From positions 1,426,001-1,490,000 of the forward strand of contig NZ_RJAD01000001.1 in assembly GCF_003999995.1 (NCBI RefSeq): DNA of 64,000 bases. The letters run 5' to 3'. Position 1 is the stretch's first letter, and each line of letters starts with the position of its first letter. The position numbers and the translations under genes are program-made. Positions 36,552 through 46,190 of the stretch are shown here, one piece after another. Source of the DNA: Microbacterium sulfonylureivorans. Lineage in GTDB: Bacteria > Actinomycetota > Actinomycetes > Actinomycetales > Microbacteriaceae. Under the pieces are notes generated by a model. The model was given only the letters and a program-made list of their open reading frames with translations. It had not been told where the DNA came from and did no database searches.

Positions 36552-36616
36552 CGGAACTCACGCCGTCCTCACGGAATCCGAACGTCCCGCATGCGGACCC
36601 TCACGATCCCCTGACG
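36552..36616 (-). promoter_or_regulatory. 11-bp direct-repeat array upstream of kdp (putative KdpE sites, set A)
   Basis: On the minus strand: CGTCAGGGGAT, CGTGAGGGTCC, a 10-nt spacer, CGTTCGGATTC, CGTGAGGACGG, CGTGAGTTCCG. Five half-sites of the form CGTnAG/CGTTCG repeat every 11 bp. The array ends 91 bp upstream of the first kdp start codon, the usual position for an OmpR-family activator. It matches set B at 28457-28510. Confidence 0.65.
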
Positions 36617-36629
36617 CGTGAAGCGAGGA

Positions 36630-38389
<1,760 letters not shown>

Positions 38390-38477
38390 CGCGGGTTGGC
38401 CGGGTACGGCTCGGGGTTCCGCGGTGCGCTGACGCGCCGGTCCGGGTGCACGTGGACGCTGTCCCCCGAACGGCGGG

Positions 38478-38527
38478 TTGAGGCCGGCGATGCTTCACCC
38501 TACGATGAGCGAGAAAACGCTTTCTCG
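38478..38527 (+). promoter_or_regulatory. Promoter and LacI-type operator of the pectate lyase gene
   Basis: TTGAGG (38478-38483), 17 bp, TACGAT (38501-38506) form a good promoter. A near-perfect 18-bp palindrome, CGAGAAAACGCTTTCTCG (38510-38527), covers the expected start point. Its central CG and A/T-rich flanks are typical of LacI-family operators, so the gene is probably repressed until a pectin-derived signal is present. The repressor is not identifiable here. Confidence 0.7.
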
Positions 38528-38638
38528 GAGCGGACGCCGAGCAGGCCCGGGTCGATCACGGCCCACGGGCGTGCGCGCGCGCTCGCCCGGACTCGATGAC
38601 GAGTGTCCCCACTCAACGATGAGAAGGATCGAAAGCAC

Positions 38639-40213
38639 ATGAGACGAAACCACGTTCGCCGAGCCGTCGCGACGACGGCCGCAGGAGCCCTGGTCGCCGC
38701 CCTCGGAGTGATGGGCCTCGCCCTTCCCGGAGCACAGGCCGCCACCGGCAGCGCCACCGGATTCGCGACCCAGAACGGAGGCACGACCGGCGGCGCCGGC
38801 GGTCAGACGGTCCGTGCGACCACCGGCACCGAGCTCCACGCGGCCCTGTGCGCACGCGCCGCGGTCGACACGCCGCTCACGATCGAGGTGGAGGGCACGA
38901 TCACCCACGCCAACACCGCGAAGGTGTCGGGCGAGAGCTGCAACACCGCCGACGGCGTCATCGAGCTCAAGGACATCGGCAACGTGTCGATCGTCGGCGT
39001 CGGAGCGGGTGCCGTCTTCGACCAGGTCGGCATCCACATCCGCGGATCGCACAACATCGTGATCCAGAACGTCACCGTGCGCAACGTCAAGAAGTCCGGC
39101 TCGCCGACATCCAACGGCGGCGATGCGATCGGCATGGAGAGCGACGTGCGGAACGTCTGGGTCGACCACGTCACCCTCGAGGCGTCCGGCGGCGAGTCCG
39201 AGGGATTCGACGGGCTGTTCGACATGAAGAGCGGCACGCAGTACGTCACCCTGTCGTACAGCGTCCTGCGCAACTCGGGCCGCGGCGGGCTGATCGGATC
39301 GAGCGAGAGCGACCTCGACAACGGGTTCGTCACCTTCCACCACAACTACTACGAGAACATCGACTCGCGGGCCCCGCTGCTGCGCGGGGGGATCGCCCAC
39401 GTCTACAACAACCACTACGTGAGCCTCAACGAGTCGGGCATCAACTCCCGCGCCGGGGCCAAGGCCAAGGTGGACAACAACTACTTCGAGGACTCGAAGG
39501 ACGTGCTGGGCACGTTCTACACGGACGCCGCGGGGACGTGGCAGACCAGCGGCAACATCCTCGACAACGTGACCTGGTCGGCCGCCGGGACGGACTACAA
39601 CCCCGCCGGACCGGGCATGGCGTCCACCACGACGGTCTCGATCCCCTACGCGTACAGCCTCGACGCGGCATCCTGCGTTCCCAGCGTCGTCGCGGCCACC
39701 GCGGGAGCGAACCGGGGCCTGAAGGTGTCGGACGGATCCTGCACGCCGCAGAACCCCGACCCGGCGCCGACCACGCCGGCGCCCAGCCCGACTCCGACCA
39801 CCCCGGCGCCGACACCCACGCCGACGCCGACGACTCCGGCGCCCGGTGGTGCCAACCTCAGCCTCGGAGCAGCTGCCGACGGCTCGAGCAAGGCCGGCGG
39901 CACGAGCTACGGCAACGTCATCGACGGCTCGACGGGCACGTACTGGTCGCCGATCGGCTCGACGGGCCGCATCTCGGTCAAGTGGAGCTCGGCCAAGACC
40001 GTGTCGTCGGTCGTCATCCGCGAGGACACCAGCGGCGGCGGAGTCATCGGCGCATGGCGCGTCGTGGACAACGACACCGGCGCCGTCCTGGCCTCGGGCA
40101 GCGGGGCGGGCACGATCGCCTTCGCCCCGACCTCTCTCACGAAGATCAACTTCGAGATCACCGGCGCGACGGGCACTCCGCGCGTGGCCGAGTTCGAGAC
40201 CTACGGCGGCTGA
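38639..40213 (+). CDS. Secreted pectate lyase (PL1) with C-terminal discoidin-like domain
   Basis: A 524-residue secreted enzyme that cleaves polygalacturonate by beta-elimination. A signal peptide ends at about residue 36 (AQA-AT). The PL1 beta-helix spans about 45-370. GIHIRGSHNIVIQNVTVRNV, WVDHVTLEAS, DGLFDMKSGTQYVTLSYS and NIDSRAPLLRGG (with the catalytic Arg) are the family markers. A Thr/Pro linker (about 372-403, 60% Pro+Thr) joins a C-terminal beta-sandwich (about 405-524) resembling F5/8-type carbohydrate-binding domains. GAAGG before ATG 38639 is the ribosome site. A strong terminator follows. Confidence 0.93.
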   Translation: MRRNHVRRAVATTAAGALVAALGVMGLALPGAQAATGSATGFATQNGGTTGGAGGQTVRATTGTELHAALCARAAVDTPLTIEVEGTITHANTAKVSGESCNTADGVIELKDIGNVSIVGVGAGAVFDQVGIHIRGSHNIVIQNVTVRNVKKSGSPTSNGGDAIGMESDVRNVWVDHVTLEASGGESEGFDGLFDMKSGTQYVTLSYSVLRNSGRGGLIGSSESDLDNGFVTFHHNYYENIDSRAPLLRGGIAHVYNNHYVSLNESGINSRAGAKAKVDNNYFEDSKDVLGTFYTDAAGTWQTSGNILDNVTWSAAGTDYNPAGPGMASTTTVSIPYAYSLDAASCVPSVVAATAGANRGLKVSDGSCTPQNPDPAPTTPAPSPTPTTPAPTPTPTPTTPAPGGANLSLGAAADGSSKAGGTSYGNVIDGSTGTYWSPIGSTGRISVKWSSAKTVSSVVIREDTSGGGVIGAWRVVDNDTGAVLASGSGAGTIAFAPTSLTKINFEITGATGTPRVAEFETYGG

Positions 40214-40231
40214 GCCGCGCGTTCCCCGACC

Positions 40232-40275
40232 CGCACCCCTCCGCCCCGTCACGTCCGCCGGGTCGGAGGGGTGCG
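40232..40275. terminator. Terminator after the pectate lyase gene
   Basis: A 12-bp perfect stem (CGCACCCCTCCG with CGGAGGGGTGCG), loop 20 nt, 19 nt after the stop codon. The APC permease gene ends on the other side, so it may serve both strands. Confidence 0.75.
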
Positions 40276-40322
40276 ACCACGTCACGCGCGCGAACCCGCG
40301 TCGCTCCGATCGCGGGCGAGCC

Positions 40323-42461
40323 TCAGGGTGCCGGCTGGCCGACCTTCGACGCAGCCTCCGCCGCGTGCGACTCGTCGGCCACGGGCGGGCCCGCCGGGCG
40401 GGTCGCGCGGCGCCCGTTCGTCTGGATCTCGGGCCCCGGCCGCCCGGCGCGCTCGTCGCCGGGAAGGGGACGCGACCGGCGTCCGTAGATGAGCTCCGAA
40501 GAGTCGAGCAGCCACGGCACGAGGGTGATGGACACCCCGTGGACGAGCATGAGCTGCTGGGCGATGCGGCGCGACCGGCGGTTGTGCAGAAGCGACTCCC
40601 ACCAGTGGCCGACGATGTACTGCGGCAGGTACACGGTCACCACGGACGACCCGAACTTCTCGCGGTACTGCTTGATGAACCGCGCGATCGGCGACGCATA
40701 CGAGCGGTACGGCGACTCGATGATCACGAGCTTCGCGGGAACCCGGTGCTCCTCCCACTGCTTCTGCAGCGCGGTCGACTCCTCGTCGCTCACCGCGACG
40801 TGCACCGCGATCGTCTTGTCGTGCTTCGCCGCCAGCGCGTAGTCGATCGCCTTGAGGACCGGCTTCTGAAGACGGTTGACGAGGACGATGGCGAGGTCGC
40901 CCTCGGCGCCGAAATGAGTGGTGTCGTCGACGGCGATCTCGTGCTCGACATCGCGGTAGTAGCGGTTCACACCCACCATGAGGACGGCGAGGATGGGGAT
41001 CGCGATGAAGACGAGCCAGGCGCCGTGCGTGAACTTGGTGATCGTCACGATGAGCAGCACCGAGATCGTCATCGCGGCGCCGAGCGCGTTGATCGCCAGC
41101 CCGATGTAGGCCGATCGGCGCTCGTGGCGGGCGGATGCCTCGGCCGCGGCATCCGGCGGCAGCGCCGCCATCTCGCGCAGCGACCGCCGCCAGTGTCGCA
41201 CCATGCCGATCTGCCCGATCGAGAACGACACGAACACCCCGATGATGTACAGCTGGATGAGCGTGGTGAGGTTCGCCTGGTAGACGATCAGCACGACGAT
41301 GGCGGCGACGCCGAGGATGATCATGCCGTTCGAGTAGACGAGGCGGTCGCCGCGGGTGTTGAGGGCCTTCGGCGCGAAGCCGTCGCGGGCGAGCACGGCG
41401 CCGAGCAGGGGGAATCCGTTGAACGCCGTGTTGGCCGCCAGCAGCAGGACGCACGCGGTCGCCGCCTGGATCACGTAGAACGGGATCGATCCCATCCCGA
41501 ACGTCGCCGCGGCGACCTGCGCCATCAGGCTGGGCTGGACCTGGCTGGAGCAGTCGAAGCCGATGAGGCTGCAGGGGTTCTCGGCGTAGTGCACGCCCGA
41601 GACGAGGGCGATGGCGGTCAGGCCGGAGAAGAGCAGGATGGCGATGCCGCCCATGAAGGTCAGCGTCATCTGGGCGTTGCGCACCTTCGGCTTGCGGAAG
41701 GCGGGCACGCCGTTCGAGACGGCCTCGACGCCCGTCAGGGCGGAGCATCCGCTCGAGAATGCGCGCAGCACCAGCAGAATGACGGCCGCCTGTGTGAGCG
41801 ACTCGGCCTGCACCGCGTAGTCGGCGCTCGACGACACGGGCGGGTCGCCCATGAAGGTGCGTGTGAGGCCGACGACGATCATCACGCCCACCGACCCGAT
41901 GAACACGTACGTCGGGACCGCGAAGGCGAACGACGCCTCGCGCACGCCGCGCAGGTTGACGATCACGATGAGGATCACGAACCCGACCGCGAGCTCGATC
42001 CGGCCCGGGTCGAGCTCGGGGATCGCCGAGATGATGTTGTCGACGCCGGACGCGACCGACACCGCGACCGTCAGCACGTAGTCGACGAGCAGGGCCGATG
42101 CGACGACCACGCCAGGCACCTCGCCCAGGTTCTTCCGCGCCACCTCGTAGTCGCCGCCCCCGGAGGGGTACGCCTTGATCAGCTGCCGATAGCTCGCGAC
42201 CACGACGATGAGCAGCGTGACGACGGCCGCGGCCACCCACGGCGCGAACGCGAGGAACGCGGTCCCGCCGATGAGGAGGATCATCAGCAGCTCCTGCGGC
42301 GCGTAGGCCACGGAGCTCAGTGCGTCCGACGCGAAGATCGGCAGGGCGCGCTTCTTCGGCAGGAGCTGTTCGTCGAGCTTCTCGGAAGTGAGGGGGTCGC
42401 CGAGGATGAGGCGCTTGGCCCGCGGCGCCTCTGCGCCTGGCTCTCGGGGTCCACTTGTCAC
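40323..42461 (-). CDS. APC family permease with cytoplasmic C-terminal domain
   Basis: A 712-residue amino acid/polyamine/organocation (APC) transporter with about twelve membrane segments (residues about 50-510). YPSGGGDYEVARKNLGE and SGCSALTGVEAVSNGVPAFR are the unwound-helix substrate-site motifs. After the membrane part, residues about 515-650 form a soluble domain with DKTIAVHVAVSDEES and PYRSYASPIARFIKQ, like a universal-stress/regulatory domain of K+ or amino acid carriers. A charged tail ends the protein. The substrate is uncertain; K+ uptake is possible. GTG 42461 replaces the much longer upstream frame because the conserved part starts at RLILGDPLTSEKLDEQ and TATTGT is 8 nt upstream. 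Confidence 0.85.
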   Translation of the reverse strand: MTSGPREPGAEAPRAKRLILGDPLTSEKLDEQLLPKKRALPIFASDALSSVAYAPQELLMILLIGGTAFLAFAPWVAAAVVTLLIVVVASYRQLIKAYPSGGGDYEVARKNLGEVPGVVVASALLVDYVLTVAVSVASGVDNIISAIPELDPGRIELAVGFVILIVIVNLRGVREASFAFAVPTYVFIGSVGVMIVVGLTRTFMGDPPVSSSADYAVQAESLTQAAVILLVLRAFSSGCSALTGVEAVSNGVPAFRKPKVRNAQMTLTFMGGIAILLFSGLTAIALVSGVHYAENPCSLIGFDCSSQVQPSLMAQVAAATFGMGSIPFYVIQAATACVLLLAANTAFNGFPLLGAVLARDGFAPKALNTRGDRLVYSNGMIILGVAAIVVLIVYQANLTTLIQLYIIGVFVSFSIGQIGMVRHWRRSLREMAALPPDAAAEASARHERRSAYIGLAINALGAAMTISVLLIVTITKFTHGAWLVFIAIPILAVLMVGVNRYYRDVEHEIAVDDTTHFGAEGDLAIVLVNRLQKPVLKAIDYALAAKHDKTIAVHVAVSDEESTALQKQWEEHRVPAKLVIIESPYRSYASPIARFIKQYREKFGSSVVTVYLPQYIVGHWWESLLHNRRSRRIAQQLMLVHGVSITLVPWLLDSSELIYGRRSRPLPGDERAGRPGPEIQTNGRRATRPAGPPVADESHAAEAASKVGQPAP

Positions 42462-42469
42462 GGCAGGCG

Positions 42470-42475
42470 ACAATA
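42470..42475 (-). promoter_or_regulatory. -10 element for the APC permease gene
   Basis: TATTGT on the minus strand, 8 nt before GTG 42461; leaderless or nearly so. Confidence 0.4.
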
Positions 42476-42545
42476 CGCTCGCCCGGGCGTGGGAGCCGCA
42501 TCGAGAGGGGCGTCCTAACGAAATCCATACGGGTGTCGGGTCTGC

Positions 42546-42551
42546 CAGACT
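42546..42551 (+). promoter_or_regulatory. Possible leaderless -10 element for the VanZ-RDD gene
   Basis: CAGACT, one mismatch from TAGACT, is 6 nt before GTG 42558. Confidence 0.4.
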
Positions 42552-42557
42552 CTCCCC

Positions 42558-43652
42558 GTGGAGGAACGGATCCTTCTCGGTGCGCTGGCGATCGCCCTCG
42601 GCGTGGTCGCCGGTACCCTGCTGTTCGCCCCGTTCGTGGCACTCAGCCACCGGCGCCGCGGAGGGCTGGGTAAGGGGCGGCTCGCGCTGTGGGCGGGCGC
42701 GCTCGTCTCCTTCGTGGCGATCTGGGCGTACACCGTCCTGCCCCTGCCCGATCCCGCTGCGGTGAGCTGCGCAGGCGCGAACCTGAGACCTTTCGCGTTC
42801 GCGGCGGGCATCCGCGACGAGAGCCTCCTGCCGGCGGGTGCGATCACCGACCCCGCCGTGCTGCACGTTCTCCTCGATGTGCTGATGTTCGTGCCGCTCG
42901 GCTTCTTCGTACGCGTGCTGGGCGGCCGCGGTATCGTCGTGGCCGCCCTCGCGGGCCTCGGGGTGTCGGCCGTCGTCGAGCTGACGCAGCTCACCGGTGT
43001 CTGGGGGCTCGCTCCCTGCGCCTATCGCGTGGTCGACGTCGACGATCTGCTCGCGAACACGCTCGGGGCGGTGATCGGCTCGGTGCTGGCCCTCGCGGTG
43101 CCCCGCCGGCATCGCGGATCGGGACGCCTCGACGACGCGGACCGGCCACGGAGGGTGACCGGCGCCCGCCGTGTACTCGCGATGACCTGCGACGTCGTCG
43201 GCGCGTGGCTGACGTCACTGGCCGTCGGCGTCTTCTTCCAGCTGGGGCTCCTGGCGCTCGGGGCGGAGCGCGAGGTGCGGGACGGCGGAGCAGCCGGCGT
43301 CGTGGCGGCGGCCGCGCCGATCGTGCTCTGGCTCGTCTTCGTGCTCGTGACGGGCCGGACCGTGGGCGATGTCGCGATCCGCCTGCGCTACGAAGGCGGC
43401 GGCCTGCCGATCCCGCTCGCCCGGTTCCTCCGCTACGCCGGTGGCATCGGGACGTTCCTGGTGCTGTTCGCCCTCCCCGGCGCGTGGGACTTCGCGGGGT
43501 GGATCTTCACGCTCGTGTCGGTGATCGTCGTCTTCGCCACACGCGACCACCGCGGGCTGCCGGGCATCCTCTCCGCGCAGCGGCTCGTCGACGAACGGGA
43601 GCCGCCGGATCCGGACGGGCTCGTCCCGCGGATATCGATGAGGTGGCGCTGA
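42558..43652 (+). CDS. VanZ-like and RDD domain membrane protein
   Basis: A 364-residue protein joining two membrane domains. Residues about 1-180 are VanZ-like: WAYTVLPLPDP, LHVLLDVLMFVPLGFFVRVLGG, VSAVVELTQL and DVDDLLANTLGAVIGSVL, as in the VanZ family (teicoplanin resistance and phosphotransferase-like folds). Residues about 200-364 contain an RDD-type domain with RVLAMTCDVVGAW and TGRTVGDVAIRLRYEGGG. Its role is not known. The fusion is seen in actinobacteria as far as I recall. It is convergent with the M20 amidohydrolase (30-bp gap). Confidence 0.82.
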   Translation: MEERILLGALAIALGVVAGTLLFAPFVALSHRRRGGLGKGRLALWAGALVSFVAIWAYTVLPLPDPAAVSCAGANLRPFAFAAGIRDESLLPAGAITDPAVLHVLLDVLMFVPLGFFVRVLGGRGIVVAALAGLGVSAVVELTQLTGVWGLAPCAYRVVDVDDLLANTLGAVIGSVLALAVPRRHRGSGRLDDADRPRRVTGARRVLAMTCDVVGAWLTSLAVGVFFQLGLLALGAEREVRDGGAAGVVAAAAPIVLWLVFVLVTGRTVGDVAIRLRYEGGGLPIPLARFLRYAGGIGTFLVLFALPGAWDFAGWIFTLVSVIVVFATRDHRGLPGILSAQRLVDEREPPDPDGLVPRISMRWR

Positions 43653-43682
43653 CGACCGCGGCGGGCGGGCCGCAGCATCCGA

Positions 43683-44912
43683 TCAGGCGGCGTCGGGGGT
43701 GCCCAGGAACTCGCGCGCGGCCACCACGAAGTTCGCGACGCCGTTTCCGAGGGTCGGCTGCAGCACCGGCGCGAAGAACGGCGAGTGATTCGTGGGGATG
43801 TCGCGCTCGACGGTGTCGGCCGCGACGGCCGCCGCGTACGCGTCGGGATCGACGCCGCCCCAGAACCAGAACACGAGCGGCGCGCCGGACTCGCGCGCGA
43901 ACCACGACACGTCTTCGCTGCCGGTGAACATGCCGGGATCGATGACCGTGCCCTCGCCGAACGCCGTGTCGAACGCGAGGCGGAGGCGCGCGGTGGCGTC
44001 GACGTCGTTGATGGTCGGCGGGAGCGAGTGGTCGATCGCGATGACCGGCTCTTCTTCGGCACCGGATGCCTGGGCCTCGGCGCGGACGACGCGCTCGACC
44101 TTCTCGAGCACGCGTGCGCGGGCGTCGTCGTCGGGGTAGCGCAGGCTCAGCTCGAGCTTCGCCTCGGCCGGGATGATGTTGTTCTTGAGACCGGCGTGGA
44201 TCGAGCCGACCGTGACGACGGCGACGTCGCGCGGATCGACCTCGCGCGACACGATCGTCTGCAGGCGCATGACGGTCGCGGCGGCCATCACCACGGGGTC
44301 GATCGTCGAGTGCGGGCGCGAACCGTGTCCGCCACGGCCGAGCAGGGTGACGGTGAGCCCGTCGGACGCGGCCATCTGGGTGCCGCTGCGCACGCCGATC
44401 GTGCCGGCGGGGAGCGGAGTGACGTGCTGGCCGAGCACGATGTCGGGCTTGGGGAAGCGGTCGAGCACACCGCCGGCGATCATCGCCTGCGACCCGGCGC
44501 CGTACTCCTCGGCGGGCTGGAACACGGCGACGATCGTGCCGGCCCACTCGTCCTTGGTCGCGAGGAGGCGCTCCAGGGCGCCGAGCAGCGATGCGACGTG
44601 CATGTCGTGGCCGCACGCGTGCATGACGGGCACGTCCGTGCCGGACGGGTCGGTGCCGCGCGCGGTGCTGGCGTACGCAAGCCCCGTCTGCTCGGGAACC
44701 GGGAGGGCGTCCATGTCGGCCCGGAGCCAGACGACCGGTCCTTCGCCGTTGCGGACGATGCCGACGACGCCGGTCTTGCCCACGCCCTCTTCGAACTCGA
44801 TGCCCAGGTCGGTCAGGTGCTTCGCGACGACCCCCGCCGTCCGCGTCTCCTGGAACGACAGTTCGGGATGCCGGTGCAGGTCGATGTAGAGGGCTTCGAG
44901 GTCGATCGTCAT
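43683..44912 (-). CDS. M20 family amidohydrolase
   Basis: A 409-residue zinc amidohydrolase of the M20D subfamily (IAA-amino acid hydrolase/HipO type), cutting N-acyl amino acids or similar amides. Metal and catalytic motifs are HACGHDMHVA and FQPAEEYGAGSQ, the dimerisation-domain entry is GRGGHGSRPHSTIDP, and MFTGSEDVSWF completes the metal site. No signal peptide. ATG 44912 is 7 nt after TAGGCT. The start lies next to the long palindromic element at 44935-45140. Confidence 0.92.
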   Translation of the reverse strand: MTIDLEALYIDLHRHPELSFQETRTAGVVAKHLTDLGIEFEEGVGKTGVVGIVRNGEGPVVWLRADMDALPVPEQTGLAYASTARGTDPSGTDVPVMHACGHDMHVASLLGALERLLATKDEWAGTIVAVFQPAEEYGAGSQAMIAGGVLDRFPKPDIVLGQHVTPLPAGTIGVRSGTQMAASDGLTVTLLGRGGHGSRPHSTIDPVVMAAATVMRLQTIVSREVDPRDVAVVTVGSIHAGLKNNIIPAEAKLELSLRYPDDDARARVLEKVERVVRAEAQASGAEEEPVIAIDHSLPPTINDVDATARLRLAFDTAFGEGTVIDPGMFTGSEDVSWFARESGAPLVFWFWGGVDPDAYAAAVAADTVERDIPTNHSPFFAPVLQPTLGNGVANFVVAAREFLGTPDAA

Positions 44913-44919
44913 GCCCCCG

Positions 44920-44925
44920 AGCCTA
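44920..44925 (-). promoter_or_regulatory. Leaderless -10 element for the M20 gene
   Basis: TAGGCT on the minus strand, 7 nt before ATG 44912. Confidence 0.5.
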
Positions 44926-44934
44926 TCCGCGCCC

Positions 44935-45140
44935 CCTCGCGTCCCCCGCCCCTCGCCCCTCGCCCCCCGCCCCTCGCCCCTCCCGCCCCTCGCGCCCCTC
45001 GACCCGTCGGTTTGTGTGGAGTAGGTCCCGTATCTCACACGATGTTTCCGGGACCTGCTCCACACAAACGTGAGGAGGGCGGGGAGGAGGGGAGGAGGGG
45101 AGGAGGGGAGGGGCGGGGAGGAGGGGGTCAGGAGGGGAGC
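44935..45140. repeat. Long palindromic element with C-rich and G-rich flanks
   Basis: The core is a 21-bp inverted repeat (45010-45030 and 45049-45069, starting GTTTGTGTGG) with one mismatch and an 18-nt spacer. On the left (44935-45005) lie about nine copies of CGCCCCT-like units; on the right (45071-45140) lie GGAGGAGGGG-like units. The flanks are complementary, so the whole 200 bp can fold as one long hairpin, and the G-rich strand could form quadruplexes. It fills the gap between two co-directional genes and overlaps the 3' end of the LacI gene at the right edge. It looks like a mobile or recurrent palindromic element. Confidence 0.7.
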
Positions 45141-46144
45141 CGTGCGGTCGACCCGCGCACGATGAGCTCGTAGGGGAGGTCTCCGGGCTGGTGCACCGGG
45201 GCGACGTCCTTCGCCTCGAGCTCGGCGAGGATCGCTTCCGCCGCGCGCTCGCCCTGACCCAGGGGGAACTGATCCACGGTGGTGAGACGGAAGAACTCGC
45301 CGAGCTCGTGTCCGTCGATGCCCACGACCGACAGATCCTCGGGCACCCGGTACCCGAGCTCCCGAGCGGCCAGCAGTGCGCCGATGGCCATCTCGTCCGA
45401 TGCCGCGAAGATCGCCGTCGGCCGGCCGCCCGGCTTGCCGAGCAGCTGCTTCGCCGCGCGGAACCCGCCTTCGATGGTGAAGTCGGCGGGCTCGAACAGC
45501 GAGGGCTTGACCGGGATGCCGGCATCCGCCAACGCCTGCTCGAAGCCCTGCCGCCGATGCGTCGGGATGTGGAAGTCGATGTCGAACTCCGGGCTCGCGC
45601 CGATGTGCGCGATCTCCCGGTGCCCGAGGGCGAGGAGGTGCTCCGTCGCGAGGCGCGCCACCGCCGTGTCGTCGACCGTCAGCGTCGTGAGCCGAGGGTT
45701 CGGGCCGCCGATCGCGATCACCGGGAGGTCGAGCGCGAACAGCTGCTCGGTCTCCTCCTCGCCGATCTCGATCGAGATCGCGATCACGCCGTCGACCCGC
45801 TGCCGGCGCAGGAACGTGTCGAACACGTCGCGCCGCTCGGCGCGGTCGGCGGTGAGGCTGTAGAGCGTGATGTCGTACCCGCGCCGCATGAGGGCGGATG
45901 CGATGCCGCTGAGCACGGTCGAGAAGAACCACCGGTCGAGGAACGGCACGAGGACGCCGATGTTGCGGGTGCGACCCGACGCGAGGCTCGACGCCGACGC
46001 CGACACCACGTAGCCGAGGCTCTTCGCGGCGACCTCGACCCGCGCCCTGGTCGCATCGGAGACGTGGCCCCGGCCGCTCAGGGCGCGGGAGACGGTCGCC
46101 GTGGAGACACCGGCATGCCGTGCCACCTCGTCGATGCTGACCAC
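45128..46144 (-). CDS. LacI family transcriptional regulator
   Basis: A 338-residue LacI-type repressor: an N-terminal helix-turn-helix (IDEVARHAGVSTATVSRALSGRGHVSDATRARV) and a sugar-binding periplasmic-type domain (about 60-335) with GVLVPFLDRWFFSTVLSGI and the ligand-linked FAASDEMAIGALLAARELG. GTG 46144 is preceded by an AGGTGGGG site. It starts 46 bp after the GH13 gene on the same strand, so it is probably co-transcribed with it and represses it through the palindrome at 47887-47900. Confidence 0.93.
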   Translation of the reverse strand: MVSIDEVARHAGVSTATVSRALSGRGHVSDATRARVEVAAKSLGYVVSASASSLASGRTRNIGVLVPFLDRWFFSTVLSGIASALMRRGYDITLYSLTADRAERRDVFDTFLRRQRVDGVIAISIEIGEEETEQLFALDLPVIAIGGPNPRLTTLTVDDTAVARLATEHLLALGHREIAHIGASPEFDIDFHIPTHRRQGFEQALADAGIPVKPSLFEPADFTIEGGFRAAKQLLGKPGGRPTAIFAASDEMAIGALLAARELGYRVPEDLSVVGIDGHELGEFFRLTTVDQFPLGQGERAAEAILAELEAKDVAPVHQPGDLPYELIVRGSTARLPS

Positions 46145-46190
46145 GTCGTCCCCACCTCTCGTCCGTGCGCGTCGCCGCGCCGGGCGGATC

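Noticed and set aside
45071..45140. The G-rich stretch as a coding or CRISPR-like repeat
   Set aside because: The units are short (7-10 nt), imperfect and lack spacers, and the frames give only Gly/Glu/Arg-rich runs. It is the complementary flank of the palindrome.
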